NCBI GenBank assembly: GCA_025358475.1
Contig: JANYJN010000662.1
Coordinates: 1-38,859 of the forward strand
Direction of reading: 5' to 3'
DNA length: 38,859 nt
From: Candidatus Solibacter sp.
GTDB lineage: Bacteria > Acidobacteriota > Terriglobia > Bryobacterales > Bryobacteraceae
In this document: positions 1 through 10,132 of the stretch, in pieces
Layout of the letters: each line of letters opens with the position of its first letter
How positions within the stretch are numbered: the stretch's first letter is position 1
The notes under the pieces: model-generated
Told to the model about the DNA's origin: nothing
The model's input: only the letters and a program-made list of their open reading frames with translations
The model's database searches: none
Translations under genes and position numbers: made by a program

Positions 1-1
1 C

Positions 2-1006
2 ACCAAGGGGCTCAACGCACGTGCGAGATTTGCGCTCACCGGCACGCCCATTGAGAACCGGCTTGGGGATCTGTGGTCCATTTTCGACTTTGTCAATCCG
101 GGGCTGCTGGGATCGTCGAAGGAGTTCACGAACTTCCTCAAACGGCTGGCGGACAGACCTCACAATTCGTACGGCCCCCTGCGCGAACTCGTGCGGCCCT
201 ACATTCTGCGGCGATTGAAGACCGACAAAACAGTGATCGCGGACCTGCCGGATAAGACCGAGGTCAAGGCGTATTGCCAACTCAGCCGCAAGCAGGCCGC
301 CCTCTACGGGCAGTCCGTGAAGGATCTGGCCGCGCAACTTGAGAATACCGCGGGCATCCAGCGCAAGGGCCTTGTATTGTCGTTCCTGATGCGCTTCAAA
401 CAGATTTGTAACCACCCCTCCCAGTGGCTGGGAGACGGCAACTGGAACGAAAACGATAGCGGCAAATGGGCGCGCTTGCGCGATATCGCCGAGGTGATTG
501 CAGCGAAGCAGGAAAAAATGCTCGTCTTCACCCAGTTCCGGGAGGTGATCGCTCCGCTAGAGACCTTCCTTGGATCGATTTTCGGGCGTGCGGGTCTGGT
601 GCTTCACGGAGAGACCGAGGTGAAGAAGCGCAAGGACGTGGTACGGCGCTTTCAGGAGGACGAAGCCGTGGGGTTCTTCGTCCTTTCGCTCAAGGCTGGG
701 GGCGCGGGACTCAACCTTACTGCCGCCTCGCATGTCGTGCACTTCGACCGGTGGTGGAACCCGGCGGTCGAGAACCAAGCCACGGACCGTGCCTTCCGTA
801 TCGGCCAGACCCGGAACGTGCTGGTGCACAAGTTTGTGTGCCGCGGTACCGTGGAAGAGAAGATCGACCAGATGATCGAATCGAAGCGGCAACTCTCGAA
901 CGATCTATTGGAAGGCGGCGCCGACCTGCTTCTGACGGAGTTGAAAGACGAGGAGTTGCTCAAGCTGGTAGCTCTCGATCTGAACAAAGCGCTGAAGGAG
1001 ATGTGA
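2..1006 (+). CDS. SNF2-family DEAD/DEAH box helicase, C-terminal part (5' truncated by window edge)
   Basis: Frame 2 is open from base 2 (TKGLNARARFALTGTPIENRLGDLWSIFDFVNPGLLG...) into the 191..1006 ORF. Helicase C motifs: LTGTPIENRL, VFTQFRE, SLKAGGAGLNLTAASHVVHFDRWWNPAVENQATDRAFRIGQ. Confidence 0.95.
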   Translation, partial: TKGLNARARFALTGTPIENRLGDLWSIFDFVNPGLLGSSKEFTNFLKRLADRPHNSYGPLRELVRPYILRRLKTDKTVIADLPDKTEVKAYCQLSRKQAALYGQSVKDLAAQLENTAGIQRKGLVLSFLMRFKQICNHPSQWLGDGNWNENDSGKWARLRDIAEVIAAKQEKMLVFTQFREVIAPLETFLGSIFGRAGLVLHGETEVKKRKDVVRRFQEDEAVGFFVLSLKAGGAGLNLTAASHVVHFDRWWNPAVENQATDRAFRIGQTRNVLVHKFVCRGTVEEKIDQMIESKRQLSNDLLEGGADLLLTELKDEELLKLVALDLNKALKEM

Positions 1007-1009
1007 TCA

Positions 1010-1909
1010 ATGGATTACTACGGATGGAGACCGTATGTCTCCGTGGCGCAGCGGCGGCGGGAAGCGGCCAGCGAGATGGCGAAGCTCAACAGGAAGGGGC
1101 ATACGGTCGCGCCGGTGATCGTCGAAGGCCGCACCATCGTCAAGACCTTCTGGGGCAAGGCGTGGTGCGAGAACCTCGAACGCTATAGCGACTATGCCAA
1201 CCGGCTGCCACGCGGCCGGACTTATGTGCGCAACGGCTCGGTGATCGATCTGCAGATTGCGCCCGGCGAGATCAAGGCTCTGGTCAGCGGCTCTGAGATT
1301 TACAAGGTCGCAGTGAAAGTCGCTCCGGTCACGAAGGCGCGTTGGCAATCCATCTGCAAAGACTGCGCCGGTGCGATTGATTCGCTGATCGAGCTTCTAC
1401 AGGGACAGTTCTCCAAGGGTGTCATGGAACGTGTTTGCCGCCAGAAGACCGGCCTTTTCCCGTCACCGGATGAGATCAAGCTCTCATGCAGTTGTCCGGA
1501 CTGGGCGGGGATGTGCAAGCATGTAGCGGCGGTGCTCTACGCTATCGGCGCCCGGATCGACCAACACCCCGACCTCCTCTTCCGGTTGCATCAGGTGGAC
1601 GAAATGGAACTCATCGCCGGGGCAGGAAGGGCGTTTCCCCTGGCCAGCAAGGCGGCATCTGCAACCAAGGTTCTAGGAGGCGAAGACCTTTCGGCCCTGT
1701 TTGGATTGGACATGGCGCAAGGCATGGGCCTCGATGCCGGCTTGTCTGGCGCCACAACGACGGAGCCGAAGCGTGCGAAAGTGCGCGTCGCCAGGAAAGC
1801 TTCGGCAGCGCCGGTTGGAAAGGGCAAGGTCCGCGCAAAGGAACGCGCCAGCGGGCGCGGAAAGCAATCAACTGGCTCGCGGGAATCCCGCGGAGCGAGA
1901 AAGAAATGA
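1010..1909 (+). CDS. SWIM zinc finger domain protein, partner of the SNF2 helicase
   Basis: SWIM motif CSCPDWAGMCKHVAAVLYAIG; starts 4 nt after the helicase stop; basic low-complexity C-terminus. Confidence 0.9.
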   Translation: MDYYGWRPYVSVAQRRREAASEMAKLNRKGHTVAPVIVEGRTIVKTFWGKAWCENLERYSDYANRLPRGRTYVRNGSVIDLQIAPGEIKALVSGSEIYKVAVKVAPVTKARWQSICKDCAGAIDSLIELLQGQFSKGVMERVCRQKTGLFPSPDEIKLSCSCPDWAGMCKHVAAVLYAIGARIDQHPDLLFRLHQVDEMELIAGAGRAFPLASKAASATKVLGGEDLSALFGLDMAQGMGLDAGLSGATTTEPKRAKVRVARKASAAPVGKGKVRAKERASGRGKQSTGSRESRGARKK

Positions 1910-1994
1910 TGTTGTCTCACGCTCGCAGCTACCGCAACGTGGCTGCTTGAGCTCTTGCGCCCTATGATTGGGGGCGGCGTCGCGAAATCAGGAG

Positions 1995-2500
1995 CAATTC
2001 AGCATTGAGCCAGCGTGGCCACAAAGTCAAAGCAGCCGGTTCCCGGAAAAGCTGGGCGATCCTGTACCGCGACGTAGACGGCAAGCTCCGATGGGATGGC
2101 AAATTCAAAATCAAGAGTGCTGCGTAGCGGCGCCTCACCGAAGCGTTGCGGGAGATCGATCAAGGCACTTACACGCGACCATCTGCTATCACGTTCGAGC
2201 AGTTCGCCAAGGATTGGCTGGCGAGGCGCAGGCAAATCCGTGGCAGCACGCAGTCGGATTACGGTTCGCTAATTAACAAGCAACTCATCCCCCGCCTATG
2301 CTCCCTGATCGTTTCGCGAATGGATTCGAGCACGTCGACGCGGCAGTCAGCGGCATGATCGAGGATGAACCTGCTTCGAGGACCGTTCATAACGCGGTGA
2401 TGCTGCTAGGTAGCATCCTGGCCGGTAGAAATGGACCAAGCGCATTCCGTCGCCATGGAGAGCACGTCATCCGCTTTGCAATAAGTCGCCGGATCTAGGA
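1995..2500 (+). pseudogene. Tyrosine site-specific integrase N-terminal remnant
   Basis: Broken frames read SWAILYRDVDGKLRWDGKFKIKSAA*RRLTEALREIDQGTYTRPSAITFEQFAKDWLARRRQIRGSTQSDYGSLINKQLIPRL, like an integrase AP2/SAM-like N-terminal domain. In-frame stop near 2128; no catalytic domain found. Confidence 0.7.
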
Positions 2501-3733
2501 AATCACGGTCTCTGTGGCTTTACATTTTAGCTGGTACACGGTTTCGTCCACTCGAATCGAAAGCCCCGGTTTGTCGGGAACGGTGTACATGCCATCGCTG
2601 AACGAGTATCCGTCCGCGACGATGACGTCGTAGCTGGAGCGGTCATCTTCGACCATCGTCATATTCTTGGTGACCTTGGCCAGATGCAGGGTCAGGAACA
2701 AACCCATCTGCGAGCCCCAATTGTGCGGCATGCAGATGGCACCGGCCGGTTGTCCCAGACGTGCGGCCGCCTGATTGTCAAGGACCCCGCAACTGCGGAT
2801 ATCGAGTTGCAGAAAATCGACAAGGCGCGCCGGCTTGAGATACGGCTCAAGCTCCGCGACCGATGCCATGTTCTCGCCGTCGGCGAGCAGCGTCTTCATG
2901 CCGGCCTTCCGCATGCGCGCGCGCAATTCCGTGTAGTGGGCGACGTTTTCAGGGAACGGCTCTTCGAGAAAATAGAGGTTTGAAGCAGCCGTTTCCTCCA
3001 ACAGTTTCCAGGCGCCTTCGAGATCGTCCTGATAGCCGTTGTTGGGGTCGAGCATGATTAGCATTTCGGGTCCAACCGCTTTTCGAACAGCGTTGACTAC
3101 GTCAATGTCGCGTTGCTTGCCAGCCGCCTGCTCCATCCATTTACGGCCGCGCCCACCCTTGAGTTTGATACCGCCGTAGCCCTTCTTGCGTGCTTCTTCC
3201 GCCTCTTCAACGACGGCGCGGACGCCGCGATCTTTGAACCAGATGTCGCTGAAATAGAGCGTTCCGTCGTAGGCTTTGACACGGTCCTTCAGAGGATCGC
3301 CGAGCAACTGCCAGGCGGGCTTACCGGTCAGTTTGCCGATCAGGTCTAGGAATGGGCCATCCAGGTGCCGGTATTTCTTCAGGACTGCGGCATAAGCTGG
3401 GGCGCGGCCGGTGATGCGGCCGGCGCTGAGCTGATAGACATCCATGGGATTCGCGCCGATCAGCGTTCTTAAGGCGGCCAGATACTCCGCGTCCGGGTTA
3501 CTGTAGGCCATCACGCCCACGCCTTCGACGCCCTGATTGGTGGCAATGCGGAGCATCACGTTCGTATAAGTGTGGCCCTTGGGGACCTTGTCGTAGGCGT
3601 TCATCGCGACGAATTTGTGAAAACGCCCCTCAATCGGCGCGAGCGTGATTCGAGTGATGCTAGGTGCCGCTGAGCGCGCAGCAGGTGCAGCCGCGGAAGC
3701 GGCCAATGCGGAGATGAAATGCCGTCGGTTCAT
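2495..3733 (-). CDS. Mandelate racemase/muconate lactonizing enzyme-like (enolase superfamily) protein, Tat-exported
   Basis: Tat-like signal MNRRHFISALAASAAAPAARSA; barrel motifs GGIKLKGGRGRKWMEQ, MLIMLDPNNGYQ, YFLEEPFPENVAHY, LLADGEN, DFLQLDIRSCG. Confidence 0.88.
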   Translation of the reverse strand: MNRRHFISALAASAAAPAARSAAPSITRITLAPIEGRFHKFVAMNAYDKVPKGHTYTNVMLRIATNQGVEGVGVMAYSNPDAEYLAALRTLIGANPMDVYQLSAGRITGRAPAYAAVLKKYRHLDGPFLDLIGKLTGKPAWQLLGDPLKDRVKAYDGTLYFSDIWFKDRGVRAVVEEAEEARKKGYGGIKLKGGRGRKWMEQAAGKQRDIDVVNAVRKAVGPEMLIMLDPNNGYQDDLEGAWKLLEETAASNLYFLEEPFPENVAHYTELRARMRKAGMKTLLADGENMASVAELEPYLKPARLVDFLQLDIRSCGVLDNQAAARLGQPAGAICMPHNWGSQMGLFLTLHLAKVTKNMTMVEDDRSSYDVIVADGYSFSDGMYTVPDKPGLSIRVDETVYQLKCKATETVIS

Positions 3734-3749
3734 GGTAATCCCGTTCCAG

Positions 3750-6700
3750 TTAGAATCTTACTCTCAGTCCCAGTTGGATGGATTTCGGACTCGATGTCGA
3801 AGTCGACTTGCCGAAAGTATTGCTGACGAGATCGAGGTTGGGATTGTTCAGGTTGACGCGATTGAACGCGTTGAATGCATCCATGCGGAATTGCGCCGAG
3901 CAGCGCTCGGTAATTGCAAATTTCTTCGAGAGCGAGAGATCCACCTGCGCGTAGCCGGGGCCCCGGAAGGTATTGCGGCCGAGAGTGCCATTTGTGCCCG
4001 GTTTCGGTGTTGGAAAGTCGGTAGCCTTGAAGATGCCGGTCTGGAATTGGAGCCGCTCCCAGCCGCTTTGGGTAACGCCGGCGGCAGGCGCGTCGGGTCG
4101 ATCCCAGTTGGCTCCGTCCGCGTTAAAGTCGCCGCGCGGCCAGGGTGCGCTAGTTGCAACCGTCATGGGGTTGCCAGTCTGGAGCATCGTTGTACCGGAC
4201 AACTGCCAGTCGCCCAACACCTTTCCCACAACGCCTTTGGCGCCGCGCAGAAAAGGTACATCCCAGACGCCCACCATACTGACCTTCCGCGCCACGTCGA
4301 ATCCGGCCGCGGAGCGGTCCAAGCGGCGATTCCCGATATCCTGATAGGCGGTCACGTTCACCAGATCGTCGGCGTCGTCGATCGCCTTCCCAAAACTGAA
4401 AGAACCTTGCAGCATTAAACCCCGCGCGAAACGCTTGCGCGCCTGAAACGTTCCGCCGTGGAAGATCGAATTGGAACTCGATTCGATCATGTTGATGGCG
4501 GAGAAACTCGGGTTGAGGCCGTTGAAACGGTTGTCCAGCAGATCTCCGGCGAAGCGGTTTACGTTCGCCGTACTGTAGAGGTGGTGTCCGGCCGAGCCCA
4601 GGTAGTTGGCTTCGAGCACCACGCCCCTGCCAATGTCGCGCTGCAAGCCCAAGAACCAGTTGTGGACATACAGGGAGCGGGTGTTCGGGTTCACCGCTTT
4701 GAAAGTAACGCGCGCGCCATTGATGCCATTGTGGGCGTCGAGGCCCAGCGCCAGTGCCGGATCGAGGGGATAGCCCATGTACGGCTTGGCCGGATCGCCG
4801 AGCGTGTAAATCGGCGTCGTGCCGAACTGCCGCCCCAAGGTCGCATCGGCACGCAGAGGTGGGCTGTCGCGGAAGTCGAGCAGCGGCGTCATGAAGAGGC
4901 GGTCGTAGGCGATTCCATAACCGCCGCGAATCGCCGTCTTTCCTTTGCCTTCGGGGTCCCAGGCAAACCCGAAGCGCGGCGCAAAATCCTTGTTGTCGGC
5001 CGGATAGAAGTTGTTTACGATCTCGGCTCTGCCCGTCGCCACTTGCTCGTTAAACGTGGCGCCTGGTCCGGGAACCAGATTCCGCAAAAGCCCATTGATC
5101 TCGGTGGGAGATCCGTAGTTCTCATAGCGGACGCCCAGATTCAGCGTCAGGTTGCGAGATACTTTCCAGTCGTCGTGAAAGAAGAACGCATATTCCCAGC
5201 CGCGCAAACCGACAACGTTGGTCGCTGGTATTCCTGTGCGCGGGTCCACTTTGCGGGTCTCCTGCAAGGGATCGTCATAAGCAAAATCCAGGATACTCGC
5301 GAAGAAGTAGTTCGGGATGTAGTTGTTGGTGTTCTTGGAATTCGAACGGACGCGGCGCAGTTCAGCGCCCATTTTAAAGCTGTGCGCGGAATGGATCCAG
5401 GAAAAGATATCCTTGTAATTGAAATTCGTCTGGAACCAGCCGGAGGGGTAACCGCTGGTAGAAAAGCCCGTCAACCCTGTAATGCCGATGCCCGGCACGT
5501 CAAGGTGAGCCGGCACTTGCGGCAAGCCTTGCAGGCGCATGAGGCCGAATCGGAATTCGTTCATCTTCGTCCCACTGAACGTGTGGGTTTCATTGACGCT
5601 GCCGAAATAGGTCAGTTCGTCGGTGGGACGGTTGAACGCCGGGCGGATACCGCCGTTCAGACTTCCTGAGGTAGTGCGGTACAAGCTGCCATTGAGCCGG
5701 TCCTTGCCGGGCCGCAATTCATGATCGATGCGCAGCGTGAACTGATTGCCATTGCGGTACGCGACCGGGATGAACGGCGCGCTGCCATAGGCGAACAACG
5801 CGATTGGCGGCGCGATCTGATCAGCGCCGGAGCGCGGACTGCCGGCGCCGCGCAGATTCGAGGTCGGATACACGGCCGGCTGGTAATCGTGCAGCAGTTT
5901 TGCCGCGATCGAATTCGGGCGCGTCTGTATCACCCAGTCGCGGAATTCCGGAGTCTCAACGGTGGCGACTGCGCCGCGCGCTCCCGACTGCCGGAGTCCT
6001 TCGTAAGAGTGAAAGAAAAAGGTGCGGTTGCGACGGACCGGCCCGCCGAGGTTGTAGCCAAACTGATTGCGGCGGAAGACGGGGACTGCCGCTTCGAAAA
6101 CGCTACGGGATGCCAGAGTGTTGTTGGTGAAATAGTAGGAGGCGCCGCCATGCAGGCTGTTGGTGCCGGACTTGGTAATCACCTGAATCTGGGCTCCGCT
6201 GTTGCGGCCCTCCACCGCGGAGAAGTTATTGGCCACCACTCGCACCTCCTCCACTGAATCCGCATTCGGCGTCAGGTTGGTGATGCCGCCGCGCGCGGCT
6301 GAGTTGACGCTGCTGTCATCCACGGTGAAGTTGTTGGCTTCGGTGCGCTGCCCACCGGCATAGGCCTGCGGGCCGGCCTCGCCGGAGAAGGCGTCGTTAC
6401 CCGAACCGCCAGAGCCGACAGACGCCGAGATGCCCTTACCGACGATTCCAGGTTGCAGCGCGATCAGGTTATACAGATTGCGGCCGTTCAAAGGCACATC
6501 GTTTAACTGAGCTCGGTCGATACGGCCCGAAATGCGTCCTTGCTCAGTCTCTACCGCAGCCCCCTGCGCCTCCACGTTAATACGTTCGGTGACAGCGCCT
6601 AATTCGAGCGTGAAGTCGACACGGGCCGTCTCGCTGATGCCAAGCACGATCCCGTCGCGTAGCGCGGAGCGGAAGCCGTCCTTGGAGACCTCGATGCGAT

Positions 6701-6926
6701 AGACGCCCACGCCGAGACTGAGTGCGCGATACAATCCCTCCGGCGAGGTGGTCAGTCCCCGTGACACGCCGGTCGCGGTATTGGTTACGCGCACCTTCAC
6801 ATCCGGAATCAGCGCGGACGATGGGTCGCTGACGATACCGTGGATTGCGCTGTTGAACTGCGCTCGGGCGGTTTGCGGGGCAAAACAAAACAGCACTGCA
6901 GCTAGAGTACAATAAATTCGCAACAT
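3750..6926 (-). CDS. TonB-dependent receptor with N-terminal carboxypeptidase-regulatory-like domain (Oar-like), copy 1
   Basis: MLRIYCTLAAVLFCFAPQTARAQFNSAIHGIVSDPSSALIPDVKVRVTNTATGVSRG...; plug-like LNDVPLNGRNLYNLIALQPGIVG; C-term SIQLGLRVRF. MLRIY start (6926) preferred over 6953 because it gives a clean signal peptide. Confidence 0.93.
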   Translation of the reverse strand: MLRIYCTLAAVLFCFAPQTARAQFNSAIHGIVSDPSSALIPDVKVRVTNTATGVSRGLTTSPEGLYRALSLGVGVYRIEVSKDGFRSALRDGIVLGISETARVDFTLELGAVTERINVEAQGAAVETEQGRISGRIDRAQLNDVPLNGRNLYNLIALQPGIVGKGISASVGSGGSGNDAFSGEAGPQAYAGGQRTEANNFTVDDSSVNSAARGGITNLTPNADSVEEVRVVANNFSAVEGRNSGAQIQVITKSGTNSLHGGASYYFTNNTLASRSVFEAAVPVFRRNQFGYNLGGPVRRNRTFFFHSYEGLRQSGARGAVATVETPEFRDWVIQTRPNSIAAKLLHDYQPAVYPTSNLRGAGSPRSGADQIAPPIALFAYGSAPFIPVAYRNGNQFTLRIDHELRPGKDRLNGSLYRTTSGSLNGGIRPAFNRPTDELTYFGSVNETHTFSGTKMNEFRFGLMRLQGLPQVPAHLDVPGIGITGLTGFSTSGYPSGWFQTNFNYKDIFSWIHSAHSFKMGAELRRVRSNSKNTNNYIPNYFFASILDFAYDDPLQETRKVDPRTGIPATNVVGLRGWEYAFFFHDDWKVSRNLTLNLGVRYENYGSPTEINGLLRNLVPGPGATFNEQVATGRAEIVNNFYPADNKDFAPRFGFAWDPEGKGKTAIRGGYGIAYDRLFMTPLLDFRDSPPLRADATLGRQFGTTPIYTLGDPAKPYMGYPLDPALALGLDAHNGINGARVTFKAVNPNTRSLYVHNWFLGLQRDIGRGVVLEANYLGSAGHHLYSTANVNRFAGDLLDNRFNGLNPSFSAINMIESSSNSIFHGGTFQARKRFARGLMLQGSFSFGKAIDDADDLVNVTAYQDIGNRRLDRSAAGFDVARKVSMVGVWDVPFLRGAKGVVGKVLGDWQLSGTTMLQTGNPMTVATSAPWPRGDFNADGANWDRPDAPAAGVTQSGWERLQFQTGIFKATDFPTPKPGTNGTLGRNTFRGPGYAQVDLSLSKKFAITERCSAQFRMDAFNAFNRVNLNNPNLDLVSNTFGKSTSTSSPKSIQLGLRVRF

Positions 6927-6955
6927 GGGAGTTTCTCTTTCTAGGCCGGGCACTG

Positions 6956-6970
6956 TTTCACTAAGTGAAA
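6956..6970. promoter_or_regulatory. Perfect palindrome TTTCACTAAGTGAAA, candidate operator in the leader of TonB receptor 1
   Basis: 7-bp inverted repeat around a central A, about 30 bp upstream of the start codon and downstream of the -10 box. Confidence 0.55.
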
Positions 6971-6995
6971 TCTCAAATGCGTCCGAGCCAACGCA

Positions 6996-7024
6996 ATTGT
7001 AAGACGGTGCAGCGGCCTTGTCAA
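6996..7024 (-). promoter_or_regulatory. Sigma70-type promoter for TonB receptor 1
   Basis: Minus strand reads TTGACA-17 nt-TACAAT (-35 at 7019-7024, -10 at 6996-7001). Confidence 0.75.
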
Positions 7025-7289
7025 GCGACTACGTTATAGTGATGGATGGTTCCATTTTATAATGTAATACCTGAATAATGTACAGGCACACTTGGATTCT
7101 GGCCAAGCTTGGCGACGAGCCCATAAACGCGCATTTCTTCTGCTAGTAACGCCTCGTTAGTTCTGACCCCTCTTTTTTACTTACTTAGGACCGGCACTGA
7201 CTATTCGGCGTTGCTAACTGCCATTCCCGCTTCACTTGTTAAGGCCGCATAGAATTTGATGCACGGGCCGGTCGTCATCACGCGCTCGC

Positions 7290-7680
7290 CTTCTCAGGTC
7301 AATACCATCTTTAACACCGGCAGGAAACTGTCGCCGCCCGGTGCAATCGCCCGCACCCGTCCATCAAGCGCTAAAAGAGCCCTTGGTCTTAATAGTGATC
7401 GCCGTAACTGATTCTTACTCGCCCAGCGTGCCGCCAGATCTTGGCCGCCAAGAACAAGAAGCGCAAACGCGCCGCCATCGCTGACGAAAAAGTTTGTGCT
7501 TCCCAATGAGGGCTTTGTCTGTGGCGGCTTGGACGTTCGATGTCGGAATGACACGAACGACTCGCCAACTCCCACCGAGGTATCGCGGGACGCTGGCGGC
7601 CAAGGTTGGAAAGACCGCCAGAGCGGATATAACCATGGTGCGCAGCAATAAGTTCATCCCTATCGACGTTAGCATCTCGA
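7290..7680 (-). pseudogene. Frameshifted remnant of a small secreted protein
   Basis: Minus frames read MNLLLRTMVISALAVFPTLAASVPRYLGGSWRVVRVIPTSNVQAATDKALIGKHKLF (signal peptide-like), apparently continuing in another frame as NFFVSDGGAFALLVLGGQDLA. Confidence 0.35.
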
Positions 7681-7859
7681 AGCCGGGTGCGACACAGCAT
7701 TCACTGGTCATAAAGTTCGGTATACGGGGTTCAAATGCGTCTGTGATCGAGGTAAGATCCGCCATGACGGATTTGGACCGTCGCCGGGGGCGATGCTTGT
7801 TTCACATGTGCTGACTCGGCCGCAGCCGTTGTCCAGCTACGATGGAATAGAGACCACCT

Positions 7860-8621
7860 ATGTTCCAAACACGAAGGCGCCTGCTTCAGGCCGCGACGAC
7901 ATGGCCGGCGTTCCGCGCTCTACAGGCCGCGCGCAAGGAATTCTGGGAAAGCAAAGACCCCGCCGACTGGAGCAACGAGGAGAAGCGGATTTTGTTAGGA
8001 CAGTCGCCATGGGCGCGGGGAGGAATTGTGCGTTTTGATGTCGAACGGAAGCGCGCGGGTGCAACCGGACCCTACGAGGGCGTGGCGAGGCCGGGAGGAG
8101 GCGTTCCCGGCGCCAATCCGGGCGTCATGCCCGGAGCCCCTACTAGTGTGCCGATCGGTGAGCGTCCGCCGCCGGTTCCAAGCACCGACACGGGCCAGTC
8201 TGTGGAGTTCAGGGTGCTCGCACGCTGGGAGAGCGCAATGCCTGTCCGTCTTGCCGGCGGTCCTGAAATGCTCGAGGAAACCGCGCGGTTCTACGTGATC
8301 CGGCTTCAGGGAATGCCTCTGTTGCCGCCGCGCAAGGTTAGGAACGGAGAAACAGTGCCCAATCCCAACGAAGGTATGCTCGAGGCTATCAAGCAGGGCA
8401 GCCGCATCGAGCGCAAAGGCAAGATCGCCATTTCTTGCTCCCACCTGCTTACCGGATCAGGTGAGTCGGTGACGGAGTTACTGCTCTTCTTTGCGCGCGG
8501 GGCGGATCCGATCACTGTGGGCGAGAAGGCAGTGACGCTGGAAAGCCGCTTCGGCCCGTTTCACCTGTCCGTCAAGTTCCCGCTCAAGGAGATGATGTAC
8601 AAAGGTGCGCTAGCACTCTGA
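7860..8621 (+). CDS. Hypothetical exported protein with Tat-like N-terminus
   Basis: MFQTRRRLLQAATTWPAFRALQAARKEFWESKDPADWSNEEKRILLGQSPWARGG...; long intact frame, no family recognised. Confidence 0.7.
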   Translation: MFQTRRRLLQAATTWPAFRALQAARKEFWESKDPADWSNEEKRILLGQSPWARGGIVRFDVERKRAGATGPYEGVARPGGGVPGANPGVMPGAPTSVPIGERPPPVPSTDTGQSVEFRVLARWESAMPVRLAGGPEMLEETARFYVIRLQGMPLLPPRKVRNGETVPNPNEGMLEAIKQGSRIERKGKIAISCSHLLTGSGESVTELLLFFARGADPITVGEKAVTLESRFGPFHLSVKFPLKEMMYKGALAL

Positions 8622-8898
8622 TTGCGCCGCCGGATGGGCCGATGGCACGGATCAGATGTCGCGGTCTTCAGCAGTGTATACAGCCGAACAATCGTGCCGT
8701 GTGCCTGCGTGGGGTCTGCAAGGCCCCTCGTAACTAGCCGGCGCATCCACTTAGCCGCCCATTTGCGGAGGAGTCCACAACGCCTGACTGTTTAGCCGCG
8801 CTTTCTAGTCCAGCATTTACCCAGGGACCCGCTCCGGTCGGGTTACGCGCCACTCGGAAGCAGCCTGATGTCAAGCAATCGGTAGGCGGAATGCGCCT

Positions 8899-9744
8899 TC
8901 ACGCCTGCACGAAAGGAACCTTGTCTCCCCAGAATGTTTCGATCAGCGGGAGGGCCTCCGTTGAAAACCCCGTCGAGAGGAACCGGCGCCGCCCGGCGTG
9001 CGAGCCGTCATATTCAGGATGTCGGTCAAGATAGGCCTTCAGCGCGCGAGCGGTGGCGTCCGGCTGGTGGATCATCCGCACACCAGACGGCAGGGCGACG
9101 GCGAAGAGATCGGCGACTAGCGGGTAGTGGGTGCAGCCGAGAATTACGCACTCGGGTGCGGTGCCGAGTTTTCTCAACAGTTCGCTTACGTATCGGTCGA
9201 CGAGTGCGTGTAAATCGTGGCGAGGCAGTCCGCGCTCGATTGAGCCGGCAAGCTCGGGACAGGCTTGCTGCACTACCGTAATGTCGGGCCGGCGTTTACG
9301 GATCTCGATGGGGTAGCAGTCAGTCTCGACCGTGCGACGGGTCGCAAAAACCGCTATGGTACTGGACTGTTTTGTTTGTTGCACAGCAGTGCCGTCTTCG
9401 TCCCACCCGATCCCGGTCGCAGCCTCGATTGTCGGTACGACGATGCCGATCACGTTCCGCGCGATCCCATCGTCGCGCCGCCGCACGGGCAGCCACTGCT
9501 GCTGAATCCAGCGCAGCGCCACCGTAGAGGCCGTGTTGCAGGCGACCACAGCAAGCGTACAGCCCTCCGCGAACAAGCGTTCGAGAGCCGCGCAGCTTAG
9601 GTTCAGCACGTCAATGGGCGGCCGTCCTCCATAGGGCGCGTTTCGGTTATCGCCAAGGTAGACGAAATCGCGCCCGGGCAGCGCCTCGATTAGTGCACGA
9701 TGCACCGTCAGCCCACCAAAGCCACTGTCGAAAACCCCGATCAT
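8899..9744 (-). CDS. murI: Glutamate racemase
   Basis: MIGVFDSGFGGLTVHRALIEALPGRDFVYLGDNRNAPYGGRP; VACNTAST; VILGCTHYPL motifs. Confidence 0.95.
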   Translation of the reverse strand: MIGVFDSGFGGLTVHRALIEALPGRDFVYLGDNRNAPYGGRPPIDVLNLSCAALERLFAEGCTLAVVACNTASTVALRWIQQQWLPVRRRDDGIARNVIGIVVPTIEAATGIGWDEDGTAVQQTKQSSTIAVFATRRTVETDCYPIEIRKRRPDITVVQQACPELAGSIERGLPRHDLHALVDRYVSELLRKLGTAPECVILGCTHYPLVADLFAVALPSGVRMIHQPDATARALKAYLDRHPEYDGSHAGRRRFLSTGFSTEALPLIETFWGDKVPFVQA

Positions 9745-10132
9745 CCGAAGAGCCTTTCCATTACCAGTTCATGTGGGCAATCCTTTCGCCCTAATTCCAG
9801 TTTAAATGGTGGACGGCGCGGACCGCACGCGGGTAAAAAGTTTCCGCCGCAACAAGGCGCTAGGTTCCTGCCACGCCCGACCGTAATTGGGCAGGATCCG
9901 AGCGCATTGACGCATAACGCCTTAGCGTTTACGAATCCAAAGTTAACGGTTTGTCGCCGACTCGTGGATTTGCCCCGCTCCGCTCGACCCCGGGCGAATC
10001 GCGCGCCATCCGGAACTTGGGCTGTTCGGCGTCACCTTGACGGCAAACGCCCTAAACGCAGAAGTTGGGCTTCTCTTCGACCGCCCTGATCGCGGTCCGG
10101 CCCTCCCGGAGCGCCATGAGGTGCCGATTGAT

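Noticed and set aside
3645-6257. Long plus-strand ORFs (3645..4418, 4458..5669, 5721..6257) opposite TonB receptor 1
   Set aside because: Antisense shadow frames of a high-GC gene; Arg/Val/Ala-rich with no recognisable domain, while the minus frame is a clear receptor.
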